DNA of 11,073 nucleotides from CAJBVG01 sp943360385 (GTDB lineage: Bacteria; Bacteroidota; Bacteroidia; Sphingobacteriales; Sphingobacteriaceae). The notes beneath the pieces were generated by a model, which was not told the origin of the DNA, ran no database searches, and saw only the letters and a list, made by a program, of their open reading frames with translations. This document shows positions 1 through 6,805 of the stretch, one piece after another (positions within the stretch are counted from its first letter, which is position 1; the number at the start of each line of letters is the position of its first letter). Location: NCBI GenBank assembly GCA_943360385.1, contig CALRIM020000106.1:1-11073 (forward strand). Direction: 5' to 3'. Both the position numbers and the translations under genes were made by a program.

Positions 1-1313
1 AATCGTTTACCCACTTTACTTTCATCAAAAATACCGTTATCATACACTTTATGGCCATTAACAAACGTAGCTTGTATGGTTGACATAAAGATATGCCCCT
101 CGAAAGGAGACCATTTACATTTGTATAGAATATTCGATTTTGAAACTGAATACGATTTATTGGGATCTATAAGCACTAAATCAGCATAATAACCTTCTCG
201 AATATATCCCCTATCTTCTATTTTAAATAGGATGGCTGGGTTATGTGCCATTTTTTGCACCATCATTTCCTTACTTATTTTACCTTCTTTTACTTTGTCA
301 ACCAGTGCTAATATAGAATGCTGCACTAAAGGACCGCCAGAAGGGGCCGCTAAATAAGGCTGCTCTTTTTCTTCTATGGTGTGTGGAGCATGGTCTGTAG
401 CAATTACATCTATACGTCCATCCAATAAGGCTTTCCATATTCCCTCTCTGTCGCTTGCCTTTTTTACAGCGGGATTCCATTTAATATAATTTCCTTTTGA
501 AGGATAATCTTCATCAGAAAACCAAAGATGGTGCACACAAGCTTCCGCCGTAATTAACTTTTCTTCTAAAGGTTTCGCCTCAAATAAATGGGTTTCTTTT
601 TCTGTTGAAATATGCAAAATATGCAATCGAGTATTATGTTTTTTCGCTAATCCTACTGCATAAGAAGAAGATAGATAACAAGCTTCTTCCGAACGTATTA
701 AGGGATGCATTTCTATGGTTACTTGCTCCCCATATTTTTCTTTATAATAAGCTAGATTGGTTTTTATGGTATGTTCATCCTCGCAATGAGTTGCAATTAA
801 TGCAGATGATTGGGCAAAAATTGTTTCTAAGGTAGATGGATTATCTACTAACATATTACCTGTAGAGGAACCCATAAAAATTTTCACACCACAAACATTT
901 CTAGTATTTGTTTTTAATACTTCTTCCAAATTATCGTTAGAAGTACCCATAAAAAATGAAAAGTTTGAAAGAGAAACTTCTGATGCTCTACGATATTTAT
1001 CTTCTAATAATTCTTGAGTAAAAACATTTGGAATAGTATTGGGCATCTCCATATAAGAAGTAACACCACCAGCCACCGCGGCTTTAGCTTCTGTGTAAAT
1101 TTCGCCTTTATGAGTTAAGCCTGGTTCTCTAAAATGTACCTGATCATCTATTGCACCTGGTATAAGCCATAATCCTTCTGCATTAATAATTTCTGCGGAA
1201 GCATCTGAAATATCATTTGCAATTTTAATTATTCTCTCGTTTTCAATTAAAACGTCTTTAATTTCTGATGTTCCTTCGTTAATTACGGTGGCCGATTTAA
1301 TGAGGTATTTCAT
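1..1313 (-). CDS. pyrC: Dihydroorotase, hydantoinase-like type (3' end cut by window edge)
   Basis: Dihydroorotase interconverts N-carbamoyl-L-aspartate and L-dihydroorotate in de novo pyrimidine synthesis in the cytoplasm. I translated the minus strand from the ATG at 1313: 437 codons run open to base 1 with no stop. The last visible residues are GKR, and Bacteroidota homologues end a few residues after that motif, so very little is missing. Visible amidohydrolase motifs are IDDQVHFREPGLTHK (residues 55-69), GVKIFMGSSTGNMLV with the probable carboxylated lysine K144, THCED with H176, LHILHIS with H231 and H234, and ATDHAPHT with D307 as the likely catalytic aspartate. The first histidine of the usual metal-binding HxH is glutamine here (Q58-V-H60). 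I recall this glutamine in other Bacteroidota dihydroorotases, so the gene is probably functional. It diverges from the helicase gene and has its own -7 element. Confidence 0.93.
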   Translation of the reverse strand, partial: MKYLIKSATVINEGTSEIKDVLIENERIIKIANDISDASAEIINAEGLWLIPGAIDDQVHFREPGLTHKGEIYTEAKAAVAGGVTSYMEMPNTIPNVFTQELLEDKYRRASEVSLSNFSFFMGTSNDNLEEVLKTNTRNVCGVKIFMGSSTGNMLVDNPSTLETIFAQSSALIATHCEDEHTIKTNLAYYKEKYGEQVTIEMHPLIRSEEACYLSSSYAVGLAKKHNTRLHILHISTEKETHLFEAKPLEEKLITAEACVHHLWFSDEDYPSKGNYIKWNPAVKKASDREGIWKALLDGRIDVIATDHAPHTIEEKEQPYLAAPSGGPLVQHSILALVDKVKEGKISKEMMVQKMAHNPAILFKIEDRGYIREGYYADLVLIDPNKSYSVSKSNILYKCKWSPFEGHIFMSTIQATFVNGHKVYDNGIFDESKVGKR

Positions 1314-1332
1314 GGAGTTATGTTGGTTTTTA

Positions 1333-1340
1333 CAAAGATA
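1333..1340 (-). promoter_or_regulatory. Candidate -7 promoter element for dihydroorotase
   Basis: Read on the minus strand this is TATCTTTG, a full match to the Bacteroidota -7 consensus TAnnTTTG. It lies 19 bp before the ATG, which would give a short leader. No TTG stands at the expected -33 distance; that area is occupied by the octamer repeat array. The octet is short and AT-rich, so position and orientation are the main support. Confidence 0.5.
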
Positions 1341-1352
1341 GTGAAAATGGAC

Positions 1353-1432
1353 TTTCTGAAGTTCTGAAATTCAGAAGTTCTGAAATTCAGAATTTCAACA
1401 TTTCTACCCTTCGATAGTTCGATAGTTCGAAA
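1353..1432. repeat. Ten in-phase degenerate 8-bp tandem repeats between divergent promoters
   Basis: The 80 bp divide exactly into ten octamers, each with TTC at positions 2-4. The first five alternate between GTTCTGAA-like and ATTCAGAA units, so AAGTTCTGAAATTCAG occurs twice and forms near-palindromes. Two TTTC-starting units follow, then CTTCGATA, GTTCGATA and GTTCGAAA. The array fills almost all of the space between the two divergent -7 elements, where -33 boxes or regulator sites would be expected. Function is unknown. It could be a regulator-binding array, a slippage-generated repeat, or a member of the short-period repeats seen in other spacers of this window. Confidence 0.8.
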
Positions 1433-1439
1433 TTCGGTC

Positions 1440-1447
1440 TATCTTTG
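1440..1447 (+). promoter_or_regulatory. Candidate -7 element of the helicase-gldC operon
   Basis: TATCTTTG matches the Bacteroidota -7 consensus TAnnTTTG and ends five bases before the helicase ATG at 1453. If transcription starts a few bases downstream, as is usual for this element, the mRNA would be leaderless or nearly so. There is no clear TTG -33 box; TTC of the repeat array lies in that area. Confidence 0.5.
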
Positions 1448-1452
1448 CGGCG

Positions 1453-2829
1453 ATGTCGATAAATTTTGAACAATTTTCTTTAAATCGTCAGTTGCTGAAT
1501 GCGATTGAGGACTTGGGTTATACTGACCCAACACCAATTCAGCTGAAAGCAATACCAACCATTATGAATGGTCAGGATTTGTTGGGTGTAGCGCAAACAG
1601 GTACGGGTAAAACGGCTGCATACGCGATTCCAATCATCATGAATTTAAAATATGCTCAAGGAATGAATCCTCGCGTATTAGTGCTATCTCCAACCCGAGA
1701 ATTAGCCATTCAAATTCATGCAGATATTGTTGCTTTATCCAAATATACAGACTTGAGATCTGTTGTATTATATGGTGGACTCGGACCAAAAGCTCAAAAG
1801 GAAATACTCAGTAAAGGCCTTGATATTGTTATTGCTACACCAGGTAGACTTGTGGAGTTGTATTTAGATGGCGACTTGATTTTAAAAGATTTAAAGACGT
1901 TAATTATTGATGAAGCAGATAAAATGCTTGACATGGGTTTTATTCATAAAATCAATAAAATACTAGAAATTGTACCTAGAAAAAGACAGAATATGTTGTT
2001 TTCTGCTACAATGAGTGAAAAAGTAAAGACACTTGCAGGAGATTTTCTAGCATTTCCAATTATGGTGGAAATTGCACCTCAAGCCACACCTGCAGAAAAA
2101 ATTCAACAGTATATATACAAGGTTCCTAATATTCGTACGAAAATAAACTTACTTCAAAAGTTTTTAGAAAATCAAGAAGAGTTTAGTAAGATAATTGTGT
2201 TTTGTAAAACAAGACAAATTGCCGAAAATTTATACCATTATGCAGAAAGAATTTATGGTAAGGACCAAGTGAGAGTAATACATGCCAATAAGGGGCAAAA
2301 CACACGTATAAATAGCATTCAAGCATTTAAGGAAGAGGATGTGCGTATACTAATTGGGACAGATGTAGCATCTAGAGGAATAGATGTTGCCAATGTAACA
2401 CATGTAATTAATTTTGATGTTCCTTTAATTCACGAAGATTATGTACACAGAATTGGCAGAACAGGAAGAGCAAACCAATCTGGAATATCGATAACTTTTT
2501 GTACACCTGCGGAAGAATACCATATAGAGAAAATTCAGAAATTAATTCGTCAGAAAATCAAGGAAGTTGAAGTTCCTGCAGAATTATACATTAAAGAAAC
2601 CCCCTTTGCTGAAGCACAAGCCATTGCAAAAGAGATAGATATGCAAAAGAAGAAGGAAGATCCAGACTTTAAAGGGGCTTTCCACGAAAAGAAATTTGCG
2701 AAAAGTAAATTAACAAAAAACATATCCAACGAAGCCTATAAAAAGGCAAAGGATAAGGAGAAAAAAGAAAAATTTAAAACTAAAAAGAAAGACATGCGCG
2801 GCAAAAGCGGAGGTCGAAGTAAGTCCTAA
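1453..2829 (+). CDS. DEAD-box ATP-dependent RNA helicase with basic C-terminal tail
   Basis: This is an RNA-dependent ATPase that unwinds short RNA duplexes in the cytoplasm, probably in ribosome assembly, RNA decay or cold adaptation. All core motifs are present in 458 residues: Q motif (TPIQ, 27-30), Walker A AQTGTGKT (47-54), PTRELA, TPGR, DEAD (153-156), SAT (184-186), IIVFCKT, GTDVASRGIDV and HRIGRTGR (from H332). After about residue 395 comes a lysine-rich, low-complexity tail, probably disordered and RNA-binding. The overall form is RhlE-like, but I do not assign a specific paralogue name. The N-terminus fits the family, and no alternative methionine lies before the Q motif, so the ATG at 1453 is firm. 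gldC follows after 16 bp, suggesting co-transcription. Confidence 0.95.
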   Translation: MSINFEQFSLNRQLLNAIEDLGYTDPTPIQLKAIPTIMNGQDLLGVAQTGTGKTAAYAIPIIMNLKYAQGMNPRVLVLSPTRELAIQIHADIVALSKYTDLRSVVLYGGLGPKAQKEILSKGLDIVIATPGRLVELYLDGDLILKDLKTLIIDEADKMLDMGFIHKINKILEIVPRKRQNMLFSATMSEKVKTLAGDFLAFPIMVEIAPQATPAEKIQQYIYKVPNIRTKINLLQKFLENQEEFSKIIVFCKTRQIAENLYHYAERIYGKDQVRVIHANKGQNTRINSIQAFKEEDVRILIGTDVASRGIDVANVTHVINFDVPLIHEDYVHRIGRTGRANQSGISITFCTPAEEYHIEKIQKLIRQKIKEVEVPAELYIKETPFAEAQAIAKEIDMQKKKEDPDFKGAFHEKKFAKSKLTKNISNEAYKKAKDKEKKEKFKTKKKDMRGKSGGRSKS

Positions 2830-2845
2830 TAATATATTAAAAACA

Positions 2846-3181
2846 ATGAAAACAGCAGAAATCAACATTAAAGTAACCCTCGACGACAATAAATTACCAG
2901 AAACAATCACTTGGAAATCTACAGATGGAGATAACAATGAAGAAGTATCTTGTAAATCGATGATGTTAGCCCTATGGGACCATCAATATAACAATACCCT
3001 ACGATTAGATTTATGGACAAAAGATATGCCTGTAGATGAAATGAAGCGCTTTTTCTATGAAACATTAATGACTATGGGTGATAGTTTTTTAAAGGCCACT
3101 AACGAAACCAATATTGTGGAAGACCTAAGAGACTACTGTGCCCATTTTGCAGAAAAAATGGATTTAAAGGTTCAAGGATAA
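2846..3181 (+). CDS. gldC: Gliding motility protein GldC
   Basis: The 111-residue product matches my memory of Flavobacterium johnsoniae GldC in length and sequence. The strongest stretch is LRLDLWTKDMPVDEMKRFF (about residues 52-70), followed by a TLMTMGDSFLKAT-like helix and a C-terminal YCAHFAEKMDL segment. It has no signal peptide or membrane segment, so it is a soluble cytoplasmic protein. In F. johnsoniae GldC supports gliding and is reported to stabilise the lipoprotein GldB, usually encoded next to it. Here gldB is not adjacent: the upstream neighbour is the DEAD-box helicase, 16 bp away, with which gldC is probably co-transcribed. A strong stem-loop starts 11 bp after the stop. Confidence 0.9.
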   Translation: MKTAEINIKVTLDDNKLPETITWKSTDGDNNEEVSCKSMMLALWDHQYNNTLRLDLWTKDMPVDEMKRFFYETLMTMGDSFLKATNETNIVEDLRDYCAHFAEKMDLKVQG

Positions 3182-3192
3182 AATTGGCATAG

Positions 3193-3234
3193 AAATTACT
3201 ATATTGGAACTTTATTTATCCAATATAGTAATTT
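3193..3234 (+). terminator. Perfect 16-bp stem-loop after gldC, touching the next start codon
   Basis: The arms 3193-3208 and 3219-3234 are perfectly complementary over 16 bp, around a 10-base loop. The stem is AT-rich with a GGA/TCC loop-proximal end, and the 3' arm runs into TTTTG. Its place just past the gldC stop suits a terminator for the helicase-gldC unit. The U-run is short and the last base of the stem is the first base of the probable TTG start of the next gene, so a translation-control structure or a protein-binding palindrome is also possible. The inverted repeat is certain; the function is inferred. Confidence 0.5.
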
Positions 3235-5819
3235 TGAAAACGACTAAATCAATACTATCTGCATGCTTAGTTACCATAAGTATGCTTTTATTTTCAACAG
3301 CCCAAACCCAGGCACAACTTCAAGTTCGCACCGAAAAGAACTTTACAAAAATGGTAAACCAAGTGCTAGTAGGTTCTGGCGTAGTTATAAAAAACGTTTT
3401 ATTTAAAGGTGATACCAATGCAATTGGTATTTTTGATGGTAGAAATTCTAATATTGGCTTAGATAGTGGAATTATTATTTCTACTGGTTTAGCTAAAAAT
3501 GCTGTTGGTCCAAACCAAGATAAAACAAGTACATCAAATCAAAAATTAGGAGATGGTGATTTAAATTCCCTTATACCTGGAACGGTTACTAAAGATGCAG
3601 CCTCACTTCAATTTGATTTTACTCCTGTTTCTACTTCTGTAAAATTTAGATTTGTATTTGCTTCTGAAGAATATCCACAATGGGTAGATTATCCTTACAA
3701 TGATTTATTTGGATTTTTTATAAGTGGTCCTGGTATTACAGGAAAAAAGAATATAGCGCTAATTCCAAACACAAACGACCCGATTAGTATTAAAACCATA
3801 AATTTTAAAACAAATTCGAATCTATATATTGATAACACAAATGGTTTAACAGTTCAATATGATGGATTTACCAAGGTAATTGAAATTGTTGCCGACAATT
3901 TAACAGCTTGCCAAACATACACTATAAAAATGGCTATCGCAGACGTGTTTGATGATGCTTACGACTCAGGTTTTTTCCTTGAAGCATTAAGTTTTAAAAG
4001 CGAATCTGCTAACGAAGCAAAAGTAAGTGTGATTATTCCTTTTGGTACTAAAAATATTCAGGAAAAATGCGATAGTAGTATTTTTAGATTTTCAAGATTA
4101 AGTTCTGATTTAAGTAAAAAACAGCGAGTTGATTTTTCTATTGGTGGTACTGCAACTATGGGTGTTGATTATTTAACTATACCAGATTCTGTTGTAATAC
4201 AAGCAGGCAGAGCCTTTGCAGATGTAGTAATTTTCCCTGTTGATGATAATGTAACCGAAAATCCCGAAAGTGTATTATTAACTATTACTAGTAATGGAAT
4301 TTGTTCCAAGTCTTTTGATTCTGTAAATATTAAGGATTTCGATACATTAAAGATTACTGGTTTTAAAACTGTTGATTGTACAGGCGATACTGTATTTAAA
4401 CAAGTAAAATACACTGGAGGATCAACTCACCTCGGTTATACTTGGACCGATAGTTTGGGCACCATAAAAGGATTAAGCGCAATACTCACTGCTTCTCCAG
4501 ATAGTTTAACAATGTTTATCATCTCTATTTATGATAGCTGTATTAATTACACGTCTATTGATACAGTATATATTCCACCTATTATTCCCGTGGTATTAAC
4601 ATCTACTAAAGATACTGTTGTTTGTGCACCAGTGGACATGCAACTTATTATAAAATCATCTGTACCAGGATTACATTATAAATGGTCGGCTACTACGCCT
4701 TCATTAGATCCTGTTGGAATAATAGAAAACGATACGTTAATGTCTACTAAGTACTCGATACCATCTGGCGTAAATAAAATTATTGTTACTTGTACAATGA
4801 CTGATGAGAATTATTGCGCAGATCCGTATGTATTCATAATAATTAGTTTACCAAAGGGAGTATATGGTCCCAAAACTGTTTACGTATGTAAAGGAGATTC
4901 CACAACCCTTAAAGCGTATGGTGGAGGAACTTATTTATGGAGTCCAGCTGATGGTATTGTAAATGGAGATGTAACCAATTCTACTGTTAGAATTTTTAAA
5001 CCAGGAATATATAAAGCAATTATTACCGATACGGCTACATGTGAGAAAGAAGTTTCAATTGAAGTAGTTTATGATACCATTCCAAAAGCAAATGCTGGTG
5101 AGGATGTATTTATTTGTGAACGTAGTAGTGTATTACTTTCTGCTGGAGGATCTGATTATGATACATACGAATGGTCACCTGGTACAAGTTTAAATAATTC
5201 CAAAAGTGCAACTCCCCTTGCAACTCCAACTAAAACAACAACCTATTATTTAAAAGCAATGAATCACGCTTGTTATAGCTATGATAGTGTTACAATTCAT
5301 GTAATTACCAGACCTGAATTAGCCGTTGATTATAATTTTGATAGTTGTGCAAAAGTAATATCGTTTTCTAATGCTACCATTGGAACGGATAGTTTCTATT
5401 GGGATTTTGGGGACTCTCAACACTCATTGGAAAGAAATCCAACTCATAAATACGATACAACTGGCGATATTTTAGTTTCCTTAATTGCTAATAGAGGTAC
5501 CGATTGTACGGATACGGCCTTAATAAATATCACATTATTAGATGTAGATCCTAGTAAACGAGTGGTACCAAATGTATTCACTCCTAATGGAGATAACATA
5601 AACGATGTATTCACCATAAAAGGAGGAAACGTTTCATGTGCGATAGAAAAGATGAGCATCTACAATCGATGGGGTAAATTACTCCATGAAATTTCAAACG
5701 CAGAAGTTTGGGAATGGGATGGCCGAATCGGCGGTAGTATTGTCCCGCCTGGAGTTTACTTTTACTCAATCGTCGGCAAAGGGTTTGAAGACGTAGGAAT
5801 GATAAATGTTATTTACTAA
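3234..5819 (+). CDS. Large T9SS type B surface protein with choice-of-anchor L, Calx-beta-like and PKD-like domains
   Basis: This is an exported multidomain protein of 861 residues, probably attached to or released from the cell surface by the type IX secretion system. I choose TTG 3234 because it gives a clean signal peptide, MKTTKSILSACLVTISMLL, with probable cleavage after TQA at residue 27; no usable ATG exists there. Domains in order: choice-of-anchor L (about 33-258, with FVFASEEYPQWV and AIADVFDDAYDSGFFLEAL), Calx-beta-like (about 263-372, with GTATMGVDYLTIPDSVVI), Ig-like repeats with paired cysteines (about 380-690), PKD-like (about 697-771, with WDFGDS), and the type B sorting domain (779-861, starting PNVFTPNGDNINDVF and containing IYNRWGKLL). 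No catalytic motif is seen, so an adhesive or structural role is likely. A strong stem-loop abuts the start. Confidence 0.88.
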   Translation: MKTTKSILSACLVTISMLLFSTAQTQAQLQVRTEKNFTKMVNQVLVGSGVVIKNVLFKGDTNAIGIFDGRNSNIGLDSGIIISTGLAKNAVGPNQDKTSTSNQKLGDGDLNSLIPGTVTKDAASLQFDFTPVSTSVKFRFVFASEEYPQWVDYPYNDLFGFFISGPGITGKKNIALIPNTNDPISIKTINFKTNSNLYIDNTNGLTVQYDGFTKVIEIVADNLTACQTYTIKMAIADVFDDAYDSGFFLEALSFKSESANEAKVSVIIPFGTKNIQEKCDSSIFRFSRLSSDLSKKQRVDFSIGGTATMGVDYLTIPDSVVIQAGRAFADVVIFPVDDNVTENPESVLLTITSNGICSKSFDSVNIKDFDTLKITGFKTVDCTGDTVFKQVKYTGGSTHLGYTWTDSLGTIKGLSAILTASPDSLTMFIISIYDSCINYTSIDTVYIPPIIPVVLTSTKDTVVCAPVDMQLIIKSSVPGLHYKWSATTPSLDPVGIIENDTLMSTKYSIPSGVNKIIVTCTMTDENYCADPYVFIIISLPKGVYGPKTVYVCKGDSTTLKAYGGGTYLWSPADGIVNGDVTNSTVRIFKPGIYKAIITDTATCEKEVSIEVVYDTIPKANAGEDVFICERSSVLLSAGGSDYDTYEWSPGTSLNNSKSATPLATPTKTTTYYLKAMNHACYSYDSVTIHVITRPELAVDYNFDSCAKVISFSNATIGTDSFYWDFGDSQHSLERNPTHKYDTTGDILVSLIANRGTDCTDTALINITLLDVDPSKRVVPNVFTPNGDNINDVFTIKGGNVSCAIEKMSIYNRWGKLLHEISNAEVWEWDGRIGGSIVPPGVYFYSIVGKGFEDVGMINVIY

Positions 5820-5846
5820 TATTATTTTTATTTAATCTTAAAAGCT

Positions 5847-6350
5847 ATGTTAGACGGTCACTACATTCATTTATTGAGTAATCATTTCCCAATAATTTTA
5901 ACCATTACAGGTTTCTTCATTTTAACATTCGGATTATTAAAACATTCGAAAAGTATAAAGCAAATTGGTTTAGCAGTTTTGTTATCTGCCTCAATAGCAA
6001 CCATCCCAGCTTATATAACTGGAGAAGACGCCGAAGAAAAAGTGGAGAATGCAATGAGTACAAGTAAAAGTATGATAGAAGAGCATGAAGAAAGTGCAGA
6101 ATTTGCCTTTATTTTTACTGATATTTTAGGGGTACTCTCTTTACTTTCACTTCTACTCTTATCAAAAGATTCAAAGTACTCTGTAATTTCAAATAGAATT
6201 ACTTGGCTCGTAGGCTTAGTAACTATTATTACCTTATTTAAAGTCGGACAAACAGGAGGGCAGATTCGAAGACCAGAATTAAGATCCAATGCAATTTCAG
6301 ACACCACAAATATTAATTACAATAAAGATTCAGAAAACGATAATGACTAA
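5847..6350 (+). CDS. Four-helix inner-membrane protein, DUF2231-like
   Basis: The 167-residue protein has four hydrophobic segments at about 9-31, 37-59, 84-105 and 116-138, followed by a polar C-terminal tail. The first helix begins with HLLSNHFP (H8 and H13), the second ends in the PAYITGEDAEE motif, and HEESAE (H80) precedes the third. This histidine and glycine pattern resembles DUF2231-type membrane proteins, which I recall beside c-type cytochrome genes; the histidines suggest haem or metal binding, but this is inference. The gene starts 27 bp after the T9SS protein. Its stop overlaps the next gene's start in ATGACTAA, so the cytochrome-like lipoprotein downstream is probably translationally coupled to it. 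The family call is moderately sure; the membrane topology is firmer. Confidence 0.72.
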   Translation: MLDGHYIHLLSNHFPIILTITGFFILTFGLLKHSKSIKQIGLAVLLSASIATIPAYITGEDAEEKVENAMSTSKSMIEEHEESAEFAFIFTDILGVLSLLSLLLLSKDSKYSVISNRITWLVGLVTIITLFKVGQTGGQIRRPELRSNAISDTTNINYNKDSENDND

Positions 6351-6723
6351 TAAATTAATAAAATCAGTAATCATCTTAATTACTTTAACTACCGCCTTCT
6401 CCTTAAATTCTTGTAAACACGATATTGATTTATCTACCGCCCCTACAATATCATTTAAGGACGATATTCAAGCCATAATTTCAGGAAATTGCGCCATGAA
6501 TGGCTGTCATGGTAACGATAGCCAATCCGAGTTTTCACTAACTTCGTATAATAATGTAATGAAGGAAGGCGATATAAAAGCTGGTGATGCAAAAGGCTCA
6601 AAGTTTTATCAAGTATTATTAGAAAATTCTGGTGAAGAAAAAATGCCACCAAATGGACCCTTAACTGATATTCAAATTAAGAAGGTTTTTATTTGGATTG
6701 AACAAGGAGCTAAGGACAATTAA
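6343..6723 (+). CDS. Cytochrome c-like lipoprotein with CX4CH haem motif
   Basis: This 126-residue lipoprotein is predicted to sit in the periplasm or outer membrane and carry one covalent haem. The ATG at 6343 gives a lipoprotein signal, MTNKLIKSVIILITLTTA, with lipobox LNSC (C24); an upstream in-frame ATG at 6289 would add an unlikely 18-residue polar extension inside the previous gene. The haem site is C50-A-M-N-G-C55-H56, four residues between cysteines instead of two. Such CX4CH sites are known in cytochrome c3. The distal methionine is probably M101 in KMPPNGPL, followed by a C-terminal helix with WIEQGAKDN, typical of small class I-like Bacteroidota and planctomycete cytochromes. It overlaps the membrane protein gene by 8 bp. 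Haem attachment is inferred from motif only. Confidence 0.85.
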   Translation: MTNKLIKSVIILITLTTAFSLNSCKHDIDLSTAPTISFKDDIQAIISGNCAMNGCHGNDSQSEFSLTSYNNVMKEGDIKAGDAKGSKFYQVLLENSGEEKMPPNGPLTDIQIKKVFIWIEQGAKDN

Positions 6724-6726
6724 GAA

Positions 6727-6790
6727 TTAACGATTAACAATTAACAATTAAGTCCCGATAGCTATCGGGATTAGAGTTTAGAATTTAGAA
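6727..6790. repeat. Heptamer repeats flanking a palindrome
   Basis: Between the two cytochrome-like genes, TTAACGA is followed in phase by TTAACAA twice (6727-6747). After an 18-bp palindrome, TTTAGAA occurs twice in tandem (6777-6790). Both arrays have a 7-bp period but different units. The first array contains the 16-mer TAACGATTAACAATTA, found again at 9576-9591. No promoter consensus is visible here. Confidence 0.75.
6753..6770. repeat. 18-bp perfect palindrome, possible hairpin or terminator
   Basis: TCCCGATAGCTATCGGGA equals its own reverse complement. It is much more GC-rich than its surroundings, and a wobble plus one A-T pair can extend the stem. In RNA it would form a tight hairpin between the two lipoprotein genes. 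There is no T-run after it, so it is not a classic terminator. I recall similar palindromes scattered in Bacteroidota spacers, and its half-site TATCGGGA recurs at 8247-8254. Confidence 0.7.
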
Positions 6791-6805
6791 TTTTTATAAA
6801 TAAAT

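Noticed and set aside
605..835. Plus-strand open frame inside the dihydroorotase gene
   Set aside because: It is antisense to conserved dihydroorotase motifs and has no domain or export signal that I recognise.
1353..1432. CRISPR array
   Set aside because: Units are 8 bp with no spacers, and no cas genes are present.
3204..3233. An earlier TTG start (3204) for the large T9SS protein
   Set aside because: It lies inside the 5' arm of the stem-loop and adds ten residues (MELYLSNIVI) before a signal peptide that is already complete from 3234.
3229..3236. TAATTTTG as a -7 promoter for the large T9SS gene
   Set aside because: It matches TAnnTTTG but includes the start codon itself; transcription from it would lose the start and signal peptide. 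It is probably a chance match within the stem.
6011..6307. Open frame on the minus strand opposite the DUF2231-like gene
   Set aside because: It has no recognisable domain, lies antisense inside a well-supported gene, and looks like a by-product of that gene's codon use.
6289..6342. ATG at 6289 as the start of the first cytochrome-like lipoprotein
   Set aside because: It would put a long polar extension before the lipoprotein signal and overlap the membrane protein gene by more than 60 bp; the ATG at 6343 gives a standard lipoprotein signal.
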